A stretch of DNA of 64,000 nt from CAWJLE01 sp963843645 (GCA_963843645.1 CAWJLE010000003.1:1984001-2048000); one strand, 5' to 3'. Positions 20,261 through 30,924 are shown, numbered from the stretch's first letter. Numbers and translations: made by a program. Notes: generated from the letters alone by a model not told the origin.

Positions 20261-20917
20261 CTACGTGCCAGTCCGCGACACCGAGCAGATGTGGACCACC
20301 TCATCGCCCGCGGCGGCGAGTGCCGGCAGCAGAACGTTCCGCGGCACGCCTTTCAGCCGGATGGCAAAATAGACGAACTGGGGATCCTCGCTCTCGAACG
20401 ACGCTGAAGAACAGATGTTCCCCCCCAAATCGGCGATCAGCGCGCCAGGCGGGCCAACTCGCCCTTTCGTCGGGCACTTTCAACGTAATGCGCAGCTCCG
20501 CCTGCCCACGCGCCAGGATCTCCAGGAACGCCTTGAAGATGTCCGTCTCAGTGATCACCCCACCAGGTCGCTGCCGCGCAGACGGGCAGGCAGCCGATGT
20601 CGTTCTTGACCATGATGCGTGCCGCCTCTTCGATCGGGTGTCTCGTCGGGCACCGTGATCGGCGGACTGGTCATGACTTCCTTGACCTCTAGTTTGGTGA
20701 GCAGATAGTTGATCTCGAAGACGGAGAGCGCCGTGGCCGACGAGGGTGAAGCGTGCAGCAGGTCCTTTTGCGTGACGATGCCGATCAGCTTGCCCTTCTT
20801 GTCCGTCACCGGCAGGTGGTGGACTTCCTTTTCCCGAATGAGCTGGAAAGCGTCGGAAAACGAGGTCTCGGCCGTGACCGTCACTGGATCGGGCGCCATA
20901 CGGTGTTTCACCAACAT
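20261..20917 (-). CDS. CBS-CBS-ACT domain protein, AcuB-like (frameshifts)
   Basis: Two CBS motifs (residues about 1-150) bind adenine nucleotides. The first has HHLPVTDKKGKLIGIVTQKD; the second ends GVITETDIFKAFLEIL. They are followed by an ACT domain, RITLKVPDERGELARLADRI and ICSSASFESEDPQFVYFAIR, which usually binds amino acids. The final residues are VVHICSVSRTGT before a stop at 20261. About 218 residues, the normal AcuB-type length. Frames break near 20640, 20575 and 20450. It overlaps the end of livF by 10 bp, so it is the last gene of the branched-chain amino-acid transport operon. A role in sensing the transported amino acid or energy state is plausible but unproven. Confidence 0.8.
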
Positions 20918-21695
20918 GGGAATACCCTCCTCTCAAGGCTCAGAGCCGGACCAAACGGCCCGAGCGCCGATTTGGCGGTCAGGCCGTTCCATCCCAGGTA
21001 CGCTATTTGTACCCGCTCATCGCCGGCCAGCTGAGCCGACGGCCCTTCCACAACCACCTGTCCGGATTCCATGACGTAAGCGCGGTCGGCCAGCTCCAGC
21101 GCCGCACGTGCATTTTGCTCCACGAGCAAGATCGTCATTCCTTGCTCCCGCAGTTGGCCCGAAACCCGAAAGATCTCTTTGACCAGCAGCGGGGCCAGGC
21201 CAAGCGACGGCTCGTCCATCAGCAACAGCCGGGGCTTCGCCATCCACGCTCGGCCGAGCGTGAGCATCTGCTGCTCGCCGCCGGAAAGCGTGCCGGCGGC
21301 CTGATTTCGCCGCTCCTCGAGCCGCGGGAATATTTCGAACACGGATTCTACGTCCTGATCGAATGTTTTGCCGTCCCGTCTGTAGCGGTGGTACGCGCCG
21401 AGGATCAGGTTGTCCAGGACGGTCATCGTGGCAAAGACCTGTCGCCGTTCGGGCACCTGGCTGATCCCCAGCCGAACGATGTTCTCCGGGCACTGGTTCG
21501 TGATCGCCGTCCTTCAAACTCGACCTGTCCGCTGCGCGCGGCGGCACGCCGGAAATGGTGTTCAACAACGTGGTTTTGCCCGCGCCGTTTGGCCCGATGA
21601 CGGCGACGATCTCGCCCTCGCTCGACTTCCAGCGAGATGTCTCTCAGCGCCTGCATCCGCCCGTAGTAGGTGCTGACCTTCTCCAGCTTCAACAT
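20908..21695 (-). CDS. livF: Branched-chain amino acid ABC transporter ATPase LivF (frameshifts)
   Basis: One of two cytoplasmic ATPases of the LIV importer. The ATG at 21695 opens MLKLEKVSTYYGRMQALRDI. Walker A reads GPNGAGKTT after a frame change near 21620. The signature LSGGEQQMLTLGRAWM and Walker B LLLMDEPSLGLAP are intact, as is the switch His region LLVEQNARAALELAD. About 255 residues, normal length. Frames also break near 21530 and 21490. The stop overlaps the downstream CBS-ACT gene and the start lies 4 bp after livG. Confidence 0.85.
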
Positions 21696-21699
21696 CGAC

Positions 21700-22573
21700 T
21701 TACAGAATCTCCTCGCCCAGGTAGGCTGCGATAACCTGCCGGTTCGCCTGCACCTCGGCCGGCGTGCCTTCCGCGATCTTCTGGCCGTACTCCAGGACGA
21801 CGATGCGATCGGCAATATCCATCACGAACTGCGATATCATGTTCGACCAACAGCACGGTTAGCCCGTCAGCGCGGATGGTCCGAATCAGCCGCGACAGAT
21901 CCTCTTTCTCGGCCGGCTCAGGCCGGAGCCGGGCTCGTCGAGCAAGAGCAACCTGGGCTCTGTCGCAAGTGCGCGGGCAATCTCGAGCAGCCGCTGCTGT
22001 CCGAACGGCAGGCTCATGGCGTGTCTCAGCGGCCTTGCCTCGCCAGGCCCACCCGCGCCAGTTCGTCGACGAGCTCGCGTGCGGATCGTGCGCTCTTCGC
22101 GCGAGCGCGGGGCACGTCGCAAAGCCGCTTCCAGCAACCCATAGCTGCTCTTCACGTGTCGGCCCAACCATCACGTTCTCCAGGACAACGTCATGTTCCC
22201 AAAGAGCTGCACGCTCTGGAACGTCCGGGCCAGGCCCAGGCCGCTGATGACGTGCGGCTTGACGCCGGTCACTCGTGGCCGGCGAAACGGATGCGCCCCG
22301 TTCGTCGGCGACACCGCGCCCGAGATCAGGTTGAAGAGCGTGGTCTTGCCTGCGCCGTTGGGCCCAATAACGGCGACAATCTCCCCCGCCGCACGCGAAA
22401 TCGAGGTCCAGCACGGCCATCAGGCCGCCAAAATCCTTCCTCAGGTTTCGCACGTCCAGAGAGCGATGGGTCTCTCGTCGGGAATTCCCAACTGTCGCCA
22501 AGGCGCTTCCGACACAGCCTGCGGTCTGCACGGAGGCCTGAATCAGCAGGCGGTCTTGCCCGGCACTCCCCAA
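21700..22573 (-). CDS. livG: Branched-chain amino acid ABC transporter ATPase LivG (heavily frameshifted)
   Basis: The second LIV ATPase. Readable blocks spread over three frames: RNLRKDFGGLMAVLDLDF, then GEIVAVIGPNGAGKTTLFN (Walker A), the Q-loop region LARTFQSVQLFGNM, LLLLDEPGSGLSR (Walker B with the D-loop altered) and TVLLVEHDIA (switch His). The end YLGEEIL stops at 21700. A TTG at 22573 is the best start, a few bases after the livM stop. At least five frame changes occur in 870 bp, more than in any other gene here. Whether these are consensus errors or real decay cannot be told from the sequence. Confidence 0.78.
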
Positions 22574-22579
22574 CTCCGC

Positions 22580-23696
22580 TCAGCCGCCCGATTCCTCGCC
22601 ACCACCCGCCGGTTTGCGCCACAAACCCCGCACCCACCGCGCGCCGCCCACCGTCAGCCCGTCCGGCAGAAGATCATGATCGCGACGATCACGATGCCGT
22701 AGACGATGATCTCGTGCTCGCCGCCGGCCCCGTGCATAACGACCTGCATCCGGCTGCGGATCAGCTCCTTCAGGATCAGCGCGACTGCCACGCCCAAGGG
22801 AGCGCCCCAGATGCTGGCGATTCCGCCCACGACCGACATCAAGACCAGCTCGATCGAGCCCGACGAAGCTGAAGGGCCCCGGCGAGACGGCGGCCTGAAA
22901 GTGGGCGTACAGGCTCCCGGCCAGGCTGGCGTACACCGCGCTGAGCACGAACACCTGCAGTTTGTACTTGTCGGTGTCCACGCCCGTCGCGTTGGCCGCC
23001 ACCTCGCTGCCGTGAATGGAGCGCAGCGCGCGTCCCACTCGGGAATTGACGATGTTGAACGAGACGACCATGACCCCCAGGGCTACGGCCCAGACGAGAA
23101 AGTAGTACCGCTCGATCGGCCAGATGGCGAAACCGCCGATCGACAGCCGCCCGACGTCGAAAATGCCGTCGAAGCCGCCGGTGATGTTGAGGGCGGCAGT
23201 CGAGAGGCCGAAGTTCTCGCGCAAGCAGGATGAAGACCATGATGCCGAGGCCGAGAGTGCCCATGGCCAGGTAATGGCCGCGCAGGCGCAGAATCGGCTT
23301 GCCGACGACGTAGGCAAAACCGCCGACGAAGCCCATGCTGCCGAGCATCACCACCCAGGGCCACCACCAGGCGCCGGCCAGTGCCGCGCGGCAGCCCAAG
23401 CGTCGCTGCCCGTGGCGGTGAAGATGGCCGAGGCGTAGGCGCCCATGCCGTAGAAGGCGGCCTGGCCCAGAGAGGCCTGGCCGGCATAGCCCATCAGGAG
23501 GTTGAGCCCGACCACGACGATGGTCAGGATGCCCGCCCGAACCATGGTGTCCATCGTCACGATGCCGCCGGTGAGATCGGCGAAGCGGATGCCCAGCGGG
23601 TGGGTCGTCTCGATCCAGCCCATCATGACGATCAGGACGGCCAGCAGAAGCCACACCCACACCGTTCCAGGGCACAGTCGCGCTCTACTGCTGCAT
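22580..23696 (-). CDS. livM: Branched-chain amino acid ABC transporter permease LivM (frameshifts)
   Basis: Inner-membrane permease of the LIV importer, about 370 residues. Family blocks seen are VGLNLLMGYAGQASLGQAAF near the N-terminus, LRLRGHYLAMGTLG, FDGIFDVGRLSIGGFAIWPI and GRALRSIHGSEVAANATGVD (the cytoplasmic EAA-like loop), with ALILKELIR and IVIVAIMIFCRTG towards the end. The ATG at 23696 is followed within a few codons by a stop in the same frame, so the start is uncertain; WVWLLLAVLIVMMGW in another frame begins the first span. Frames break near 23690, 23400, 23230 and 22860. It lies between livH and livG. Confidence 0.8.
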
Positions 23697-23739
23697 GTTG
23701 TTCGAGGCTCCGACGCGCCTGGCTCATCTGGCTGTCCCT

Positions 23740-24845
23740 CTACTCCTCTTCGACGGCCGCTTCGCCCCCGATGGCCCCGCGCGAGCGAAGCACGAGGATG
23801 ACGATCAGCACCACAAACGCAAAGATGTCCTTGAGGCCCGCTTTGGTCACTCCGGCGGCCACGTTTTCGAGCACGCCCAACAACGAGGCCGCCGACCACC
23901 GCTCCCGTCGAACTGACCAGCCCGCCCATGACGGCAGCCACGAATCCCTTCAGGCCTGGCTGCAGGCCCATGTCGTACATTGGGGCAGTGGCCGGCGCCA
24001 GGACGATCCCGCCGATGGCTCCCAGGGCGGCGGCCAGGACGAAGGACAGCAGCGACATGCGGCTGGATCGAATGCCGACGAGCTGCGCCGCGCGCCGGTT
24101 GACGGCGCACGCCCGTAGCGCCTTGCCCATCAGGGTGCGTTCGAAGAAGTAGGCCAGCGCGGCCAGAATCGCCGCGGTGACACCCCAGATCCACAGGCTC
24201 TGCGCCTTGATCATGACCCCGACGAAGCGGGCGCCGGCGGGCAGCGTCGTGGCCCCGAAAGTCCACGACACCGCGCCCTGCGCCACGACCTGTCCGAAGC
24301 GGAGAATCTGGTCTTTCTGCTGCAACGTGGTAGAACGCCGGCAGCTGGTACGGGCTCGAGCCCCAGACGAGCAGAGCCGCACCCCACATGACGGTGTACA
24401 CGCCGACGGTGATGATAGTCAGGGTGAGAGCAGGAGAGCGACGCGCGGGCCAGATGGCCAGCCGCTCCATCAGCGCCCCCACGCCACCCACCAGCACGAT
24501 CGAAAGCAGAACTGAGAGGCTCATCCGCAAAGGCGGGGCGAGGCTCTCGAAGGCAGGCAAGTTAACAGGCTGACGCAGAGCATGGCCCCCAGCATGACGA
24601 AACCGCCCTGGGCGAAATTGATGATCCCCGTCACGTTAAAGACTGTGACGAAGCCCAGAGCGACCAGGGCGTAGATTGCGCCGCCTCGCAGGCCGTCGAC
24701 AATCAATTGCAGGTACTGGGGCAGCGCGAAGTTCCGTTGGTGGCCCAGGTACACGACCAGCACCCGCGAACGCCAGAACCGCTACGGCGATCTTCAGCAC
24801 CCTGCCCCATCTGCCGCGGAGAAAGTCGGTTATGTCGACCCGCAT
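23740..24845 (-). CDS. livH: Branched-chain amino acid ABC transporter permease LivH (frameshifts)
   Basis: The other LIV permease. The ATG at 24845 opens MRVDITDFLRGRWGRVLKI, an N-terminal extension before the usual first span. Typical blocks are QLIVDGLRGGAIYALVALG, NVTGIINFAQGGFVMLGA, ALTLTIITVGVYTVMWG, GKALRACAVNRRAAQLVGI (cytoplasmic loop) and GGLVSSTGAVVGG. The end is AGLKDIFAFVVLIVILVLR followed by an acidic tail and a stop at 23740. About 365 residues, longer than the usual 290-310 because of the N-terminal extension. Frames break near 24760, 24545, 24330 and 23890. Confidence 0.8.
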
Positions 24846-24882
24846 CGCACCCCTCTCGCCGCTTGTCGCTCAGAGACTTCCG

Positions 24883-24915
24883 AGACTTCCGAAGTCTTTA
24901 GGACCTCGGAAGTCT
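24883..24915. repeat. Hairpin repeat, family B (GACTTCCGAAGTC type)
   Basis: AGACTTCCGAAGTCT (24883-24897) and the near-complement GGACCTCGGAAGTCT (24901-24915) flank a 3-nt centre. Decayed copies of the half-site continue to about 25008, filling the livK-livH gap. Related copies are at 28782 and 36166. Confidence 0.65.
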
Positions 24916-25010
24916 GAACTTGGGCCACTACTGCTTTCTTTTGGGGACTTCCGATGTTTCAGAGACTCCCAACATACACCGCTGGGCTGTGTCGGAAGTC
25001 GTCCCGGACA

Positions 25011-26266
25011 CTACCAATCCTTCTGGTCGAAGTAGGTCCACTTTCCGTCGACGATCTTGACGAACGTCAGCGCGTCGTACTTCAGGCCCAGGTGATCCGT
25101 CGGCGTGACGGTGAAGACTCCGCCGATGCCCGGCCAGTTTTGATGTTGTTCTCGAAGTAGTCCCGGACGGCGGTGCGGCGCTCGTGCGAGGGCGACGCCG
25201 TCATTGAGGCTCTTGAACGCGTCGACGGACCACATGACGCCGTCCCAGGCGTGACCGCCGAAAGTGCTGACGGACTGGCCGTTGGTGAAGGCGGCATAGT
25301 CGGCAATGTACTTGAGCACGACAGGCTTCTGAGGATCGGTGTCGGGCAGCGTGTTGGCGACCATCAGGCGACCGCAGGGGGTGACGATGCCCTCGGCCGA
25401 TTCGCCCGCCAGCTTGATGAAGTCATCGTTGCACACGCCGTGTCCCTCGATCACCGGGCATGTCAGGCAGCGTCTCGCGGGCAGCCACAGTCACCGTCGA
25501 CGCACCCGGTGGAATGGCGCCCACCACAATCGCCTGGCAGCCGCTCGCCTGCACGCTGGCCAACTGCGGGAACTCGGTGTCGGTCCGCTCGAAGGCGTCC
25601 GAATGCGCGACTTCGATCCCCGCCGCCTTCAGCGCTGTGGTCGTCTGCGCCAGGCAATCCTGCCCGTAACCGCTGTTCTCGTACAGATCGCACGACGGTG
25701 GTGATGCCCTTTGCCTTGAGGTAAAGCGCCTGCCACTCGGCGGAATGCGGGTTCTCTTGCGCGGTCTTGAAGATCCACGGCCGCGTCTGGCCCGTGTTCG
25801 GATCCTCGATGACGGAACGCGCCGAAGCCATGGCGACGAATGGAATCTCACTCTCGGTGGCCAGCGGCACGACGGCCGCGGCGTTCCCGCTGAGCGTGCC
25901 GCCGACGATGACGTCCACCTCATCCTGGGTGATCAACCGCCTGGCCACGCTGGCAGCAGTGTCCGGATTGCTCTCGTCGTCGTAGATGACGAAATCCAGC
26001 GCGTGATGCACGCCGTCGGCTCCGGTGACGCCGTCCGCGAGCTGCTTCTGCAGCATCTCCACGGTGTCCCGTTGCGGCAGCCCCAGGCTGGACCCTGACC
26101 CGGTGATCGAAGCAAAGAAGCCGATCTTGTACGCCGTTCCCTCAGGCGCCGCAGCCTGCGCAACCCCTCCACTCTGGCCCGACGCAGGCAAAACCACGCC
26201 GCCGAGCACGATCAGCCCCACCACGACCAACAGGTCAACCACGACAGAGACACGACGCGCCTTCAT
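25011..26266 (-). CDS. livK: Branched-chain amino acid ABC transporter substrate-binding protein (two frameshifts)
   Basis: Extracytoplasmic receptor of the LIV importer, about 417 residues. ATG 26266 has AAGGAGGG eight bases upstream. A signal segment (VVVGLIVLGGVVLPASG) precedes the periplasmic-binding fold. The N-lobe has YKIGFFASITGSGSSLGLPQ and DFVIYDDESNPDTAASVARR, and VDVIVGGTLSGNAAAVVPLA follows; ENSGYGQD belongs to the hinge region. Frames break near 25690 and 25455. The ligand may differ from Leu/Ile/Val, since this family also binds amides, urea and aromatic compounds. It is the first gene of the operon. Confidence 0.85.
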
Positions 26267-26719
26267 TTCACCCTCCTTGGGTTGGATTGTGCCCAGCCTC
26301 GACTGGACGTGCGTCCATAGTCAGGACGAACCCGTCCCGACGTTTGCCACTGCAGGTAGGTTGAGTAAGTGTAGCCTGGCCCAACGCTCTCTCGGCGCTT
26401 CTGGCCAATCAGGGTTCTTCCGGAGCGCCTGAGCCATAGCACGCCACAGGCCGGGCAGGTTTTCTGCCGGCCAAGGCGGTCGTGTAACCGCAACTCGCGG
26501 GCGCCGGATCCCTTCGACAGTGAAGGACGGCGCAGCGCGCGTGCGGATGTGATTCAGGTCGCAGTGATTCTACTCGTATTATCGCAATCTGCAAAATCGG
26601 AATCACACCGTAACACTAAGTTGACAGAATGCCGATTTGCATGCATAATTGCCGTCCATCCACGTTGGTCACATTGCCGCGCCCGCGCGGCGCCAGTTTC
26701 TTTTGCGAGGAGGAGAGCG
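26267..26719. other. 453-bp intergenic region between livK and the aminotransferase
   Basis: It separates two divergent transcription units. Only the plus-strand promoter at 26621-26649 is convincing. I see no gene or strong hairpin. Confidence 0.5.
26621..26649 (+). promoter_or_regulatory. Promoter for the aminotransferase
   Basis: TTGACA (26621-26626), 17 bp, CATAAT (26644-26649); leader about 65 nt. Confidence 0.7.
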
Positions 26720-27886
26720 GTGCAGACTGCCCAGCGCATCACCCAATTCCGGGAGTCCGTCATTCGGGAAATGACCCGACTGGCCATGCAGTACGACGCG
26801 ATCAACCTGAGCCAGGGATTCCCGGATTTCGACGCCCCGCCGGCGGTGAAGGAGGCGGCCGCCAGGGCCATCCTGGACAGCCACAACCAGTATTCTCCTA
26901 CCTGGGGCTACCCGGCGCTGCGCCAGAAGCTGGCCGAGCAGTACACCCAACGCCTCGGCTGGGCGGTCGACCCGGCCCAGCACGTGACGGTGACCTGCGG
27001 CGTGACGGAAGCGATCAACGCGGCGATGCTCGCCATCTTGAATCCGGGCGACGAGGTCGTGATCATCGAGCCGGCTCACGAGACCTTCGTGCCCTCCGCG
27101 ATCTTCGCCGGAGCGGGCTGGGGTGCCGTTCCCCTGGAGTGGCCCGAGTATCGCCTGGATCCGGATCGATTGGCCGCCGCGGTGAATTCTCACACCAAAG
27201 CGCTGCTGTTGAACACGCCGCACAACCCGACCGGCCGGGTCTTCGACGACGAGGAGATGGCCGCGATAATCGACGTCGTGTTGAAGCACGACCTGGTGCT
27301 GATCACCGACGAGATCTACGACCACATCCTGTACGACGGCCGCCGGCACGTCGCCCCAGGCGGCATCGAGCCGCTGCGGGAGCGCACCATTACGATCGGC
27401 GGCCTGGGCAAGACCTTCGCCGTTACGGGTTGGCGCCTGGGCTACGTGATTGCCCCGACCCGCCTTTCGGCGGCGGTGCGTCCGGTGCACGACTTCCTGA
27501 CCGTCTGCGCCGCCACGCCTCTGCAGGTAGCGGCCGTCGCGGCGCTCAGCCTGCCCGAAGAATACTACGCCTCGATGCTGGCCGATTATCACCAGCGCCG
27601 CGATTTGATGATGGGCATTCTGGACGAGATGGGCTTCGTTGCCCGCCGGCCGCAAGGGGCGTACTACGTGCTGGCCGATTACAGCAAGGTGCCGGCCGAG
27701 CAGGCCCAGTGGGATTCGATGCGCTTCGCGAAATGGATGGTGGCGGAGATCGGCGTCGCGGTTGTCCCCGGCACCGTCTTCTACACGCTGCCGGGCTACG
27801 GTGACCGGAGCGTTCGCTTCGCGTTCCCCAAGAAACTCGACACCCTCCGCGCCGCAGGGGACCGCCTGGCGCGCATGCGAGCGTAG
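26720..27886 (+). CDS. Class I PLP-dependent aminotransferase (kynurenine/methionine aminotransferase-like)
   Basis: A 388-residue fold-type I aminotransferase. The GTG at 26720 has GAGGAGGAG six bases upstream and is preferred over upstream in-frame codons that extend into the promoter. INLSQGFPDFDAPPAV and QYSPTWGYPALRQKLAE form the substrate N-terminal part, NTPHNPTGRVF and DEIYDHILYDG the cofactor pocket, and GGLGKTFAVTGWRLGY carries the Schiff-base Lys231. The C-terminal Arg in RSVRFAFPKK binds the substrate carboxylate. The sequence resembles the KAT/YbdL group more than aspartate aminotransferase. It has its own promoter and terminator. Confidence 0.9.
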   Translation: MQTAQRITQFRESVIREMTRLAMQYDAINLSQGFPDFDAPPAVKEAAARAILDSHNQYSPTWGYPALRQKLAEQYTQRLGWAVDPAQHVTVTCGVTEAINAAMLAILNPGDEVVIIEPAHETFVPSAIFAGAGWGAVPLEWPEYRLDPDRLAAAVNSHTKALLLNTPHNPTGRVFDDEEMAAIIDVVLKHDLVLITDEIYDHILYDGRRHVAPGGIEPLRERTITIGGLGKTFAVTGWRLGYVIAPTRLSAAVRPVHDFLTVCAATPLQVAAVAALSLPEEYYASMLADYHQRRDLMMGILDEMGFVARRPQGAYYVLADYSKVPAEQAQWDSMRFAKWMVAEIGVAVVPGTVFYTLPGYGDRSVRFAFPKKLDTLRAAGDRLARMRA

Positions 27887-27895
27887 GCAAACCGA

Positions 27896-27932
27896 AACGG
27901 CCCAAGGATCTTCGATCCTCGGGCCGTTTTCT
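27896..27932. terminator. Terminator between convergent genes
   Basis: AACGGCCCAAGGATC (27896-27910) and GATCCTCGGGCCGTT (27914-27928) form a 15-bp stem with one mismatch and a 3-nt loop, followed by TTTTCTT on the plus strand. It may also serve the convergent kinase gene. Confidence 0.8.
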
Positions 27933-27944
27933 TCCGAAAATCGG

Positions 27945-28655
27945 CTACTGAGTCGGCTCTGCCGCTGCGGGTGCGTCCGGCACCGCCGCAGGGATCTCTT
28001 CCATCTCCCCCATCGCGTTCAGGGCTGCCACGATCGCCTGCGTCGCGGCGGGCGGCTCCAACCGGCCGGTATTGATGATCAGGTGGTACAGCATCGGATC
28101 GTCCCAGCGAATGCCGAAGTACTCCGTCAGATACTGCGCGTTGGCGCGGTCGCGGTCCACGATGAACTGATACGCGCTGGAAAAGCTCCGCTCTTCTCGC
28201 TCCATGAGTCTGCGGATGCGGGCGCCTTCCGGCGCCTCCAGCCGGATGTGGAGGACGTCGGGCATGTCCCTTAGGATGGCCTGACCGCCACGCCCGATGA
28301 TCACCACGTTGCCCCGATGGTAGGCCGACAGGATCGTGCGGCGGACGAATTCCACGAGCCGCGGCTCGTCCAATTGCTCGATGGTCAGGGCAGAACCCGG
28401 CCCGGCTTCCGGCCCCGGAGCCTGGCCCGCCGTGGGCCGCCAGCCGCCGCGCCCAAACAGCCGCTCCAGGAAGCCCTTCACCTTGTAGTCGTCCTCTGAA
28501 AAATCGACGACTTCGGCGGCCGACAGCCCCACGCCAGTCGCCACCTCCGCCATCAGCCGCTTGTCGAAGAACGTGTAACCCAATTGCTCGCACAATCGCT
28601 CGGCTACGTCCAATCCACCGCTGCCCACCTGCCGAGAAATGGTTATGACACCCAC
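27945..28655 (-). CDS. Cytidylate kinase-like family protein
   Basis: A 236-residue P-loop protein. The GTG at 28655 lies seven bases after AGAGGAGGTG. ITISRQVGSGGLDVAERLCE at the N-terminus is the hallmark of this family: the nucleotide loop is relaxed (RQVGSGG) compared with true Cmk GPSGAGKG. GRGGQAILRD and HIRLEAPEGARIRRLMERE are lid-like. YFGIRWDDPMLYHLIINTGR is also conserved in the family. The C-terminal 30 residues are Ala/Pro/Glu-rich. The true substrate of this family is not established, so I do not call it cmk. Confidence 0.82.
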   Translation of the reverse strand: MGVITISRQVGSGGLDVAERLCEQLGYTFFDKRLMAEVATGVGLSAAEVVDFSEDDYKVKGFLERLFGRGGWRPTAGQAPGPEAGPGSALTIEQLDEPRLVEFVRRTILSAYHRGNVVIIGRGGQAILRDMPDVLHIRLEAPEGARIRRLMEREERSFSSAYQFIVDRDRANAQYLTEYFGIRWDDPMLYHLIINTGRLEPPAATQAIVAALNAMGEMEEIPAAVPDAPAAAEPTQ

Positions 28656-28730
28656 GTCACACCTCCTCTGTGGTCTGACCGCGATCGACGTTCCACTACA
28701 CCCATCGACAAGGGTTGTTCTATTTCAATC

Positions 28731-28759
28731 ATTCTATCACATTTTCGATAATATGTAAA
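28731..28759 (-). promoter_or_regulatory. Promoter for the cytidylate kinase-like gene
   Basis: TTTACA (28759-28754), 17 bp, TAGAAT (28736-28731) on the minus strand. Confidence 0.6.
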
Positions 28760-28781
28760 GATGATTACGCCCGCAACGACG

Positions 28782-28813
28782 GACTTCCGAAGTCTTGGAG
28801 ACTTCGGAAGTCT
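28782..28813. repeat. Hairpin repeat, family B
   Basis: GACTTCCGAAGTCT (28782-28795) and AGACTTCGGAAGTCT (28799-28813) are inverted copies. Each arm is itself nearly palindromic. It lies downstream of the S9 peptidase gene. Confidence 0.7.
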
Positions 28814-28847
28814 GAGTTTAGCGACGTCATCCAGCGCGCTGTCACAT

Positions 28848-30784
28848 CTACCCCAGGTTCTCGATCGCCACCGGCTCGACATCGTCCGCAAGATCGAAAC
28901 CGAAGATCTTGGAGTAGAAGTAGAGCTCCGCATCCATCGCGCGCTTGATGTTCTCCGCCCGGCGGAATCCGTGTTGTTCGCCCTCGAAGGCAATGTAGGC
29001 GACGGGCAGACCCTTGGCCCGCACGGCCTCGAACATCATCTCTGCCTGGTTGGGTGGCACGATCTTGTCTTCCAGCCCTTGCAGCAGGATCATCGGCCGC
29101 GAAAGGAGCCCGACGTGATGGATGGGCGAGCGCTCCAGGTAGATGTCGCGCCGCTCCGGATAGGGGCCGACCAGGCCATCGAGGTAGCGGGACTCGAACT
29201 TGTGCGTGTCGCGAACCAGCGCCTCCAGGTCGCTGACGCCGTAGTAGCTCGCGCCCGTGGCAAAAGCGTCTCGGAAGGTCAGGGCTGCCAGCGTAGTGTA
29301 GCCTCCCGCGCTGCCCCCGCGAATGGCCAGCCGCGCCCCGTCCACCTTTCCCTGGCTCGCCAGGTAGCGCGCTCCGTTGACGCAATCGTCGACGTCCACG
29401 ATGCCCCACTGCCCCTTCAGCCGCTCGCGGTATGCGCGCCCGTAGCCCGTGCTGCCGCCGTAGTCCACGTCCAGCACGGCAACGCCCCGGCTCGTCCAGT
29501 ATTGGATCCGCAGGTTCAGGGCGGCCGACGTGTTGCTGGTCGGTCCGCCGTGGCTCAGCACTAACAATGGCGGCAGCTCGCCGTCCGGCGCTCGGTAATC
29601 GCGGTTCCGAGGCGGATAGAAGTAACCGTACGCCGATAGCCCGCCCTCAGTTGGGAATTCAATCGGCTGCCCGATCGACAGGTAACCGGCATCCGGCATG
29701 GCATCGCTCGACCTCCGCAGGGCCTCGATTTCCCGGGTGCTCCAGGTCGAGCCCGACCAGCGCCGCCGGCTCCGTCGGAGCCGCCGCCCCGAAAAATACC
29801 TGGCCGTTTCCCGCCACGACGTCGCCGATTTCTGTGTATGGTGTGTCTATCGGCGTCAACGCCAGAGTGGTCGTGTCGAGGGCAGCCAGGCGCCAGCGCG
29901 CTTCCTGCCGATAGGAACAGATGATTCGTCCGGCCGAGTCGAAGGCGTAAGTCGGACCGCCAAAGACCCAGGCCGGAACGCCGAACTCCGCCTCCAGCGG
30001 GGCCAGAGCCTCCACCTTGCCGCCTCGCCACCGGTAGAGGTTCCACCACCCGGTCCGGTCCGACACGAAGTGCAAGATGCCGTCCGGCGACCATTCCGGC
30101 TGGAAGATGGACTCGTCGACGCTGCCCGCGACGTGCTGCGCATTCTGCAGCGATCCGTCTTCCGCCAGGTCGCCGACCCATAGCTCTGTGCCATCCCACG
30201 GCATGTTCGGATGGTTCCAGGTCAGCCAGGCCAGGCGCGCGCCGTCCGGGCTGATCCGCGGCGAGGAATAGAAATCGTTACCGGAAGCGAGGACGGCCCC
30301 GCCGTTCCCCGGAATCCAGATTGATCGCGACCACGGCGTTTTCCGCTTCCTGCTCGGGGTCGGTGTGGTCCTCGCGGACGCAAATCAGCCGCCCTCGCCG
30401 GCGGTCCACGACGTAGTCCGCGTATCGCAGGTCCTCGGCCGGGGTGATCGGCCGCGGCGCCATACCGGGGTCTTGCCGGTAAACGCGTTGATCGGCGAAA
30501 TTGGAGAAGTAGACGCGCCCCTCGTGGACCGCGAAAGAACCGCCGCCGTACTCGTGCACGCGCGTCCGCGCGTTGAAGCCCGGCGGAGTCACGTCGATGA
30601 CATCGCCCTCTTCGGTGCGGAGCACTACGACGGAGCGGCCAGCCTCGGTGGGGCGCTGCTCGATCCAGTAGACGTCATCGCCGTCGAGCGCGATCTGCCC
30701 GAGCGAGATCGTGCGCTGCACGATCAGTTCCGCGGTAATGGGCGACTTCCAGGAACCGTAAGGAGCAAGGATGGGTTCGGGCAT
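28848..30784 (-). CDS. S9-family prolyl oligopeptidase / acylaminoacyl peptidase (two frameshifts)
   Basis: A serine peptidase of about 645 residues that cleaves small peptides in the cytoplasm; no signal peptide is seen. ATG 30784 has GGAGGT nine bases upstream. The first 370 residues form a beta-propeller (WSPDGILHFVSDRTGWWNLY and similar blades). The alpha/beta-hydrolase domain has the nucleophile in IRGGSAGGYTTLA, the acid in LLQGLEDKIVPPNQAE and the His in EGEQHGF. SHGGPTSNT is the oxyanion loop. The frame breaks near 30310 and near 29720. Confidence 0.85.
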
Positions 30785-30924
30785 CTGAGTATACCTCCAG
30801 GAGCATGAGGGCGGCCAGGGATTCGAGATCCCTGACTGCAACGCTGTGGTGTGACCCAATTGAATTGAAAGAGTCCCACGAAATGGTTCCCAATGAACCT
30901 GGTTCCCGGGGGACGGCCAGGTTC

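Noticed and set aside
20908..26266. Calling the liv operon a set of pseudogenes
   Set aside because: Every gene keeps its start, stop, motifs and spacing; breaks are single-base and the overlaps between genes are preserved, so error is at least as likely as decay.
30895..30924. Terminator after the PD40 gene
   Set aside because: AACCTGG/CCAGGTT pair there, but the T run lies on the wrong side for the minus-strand gene.
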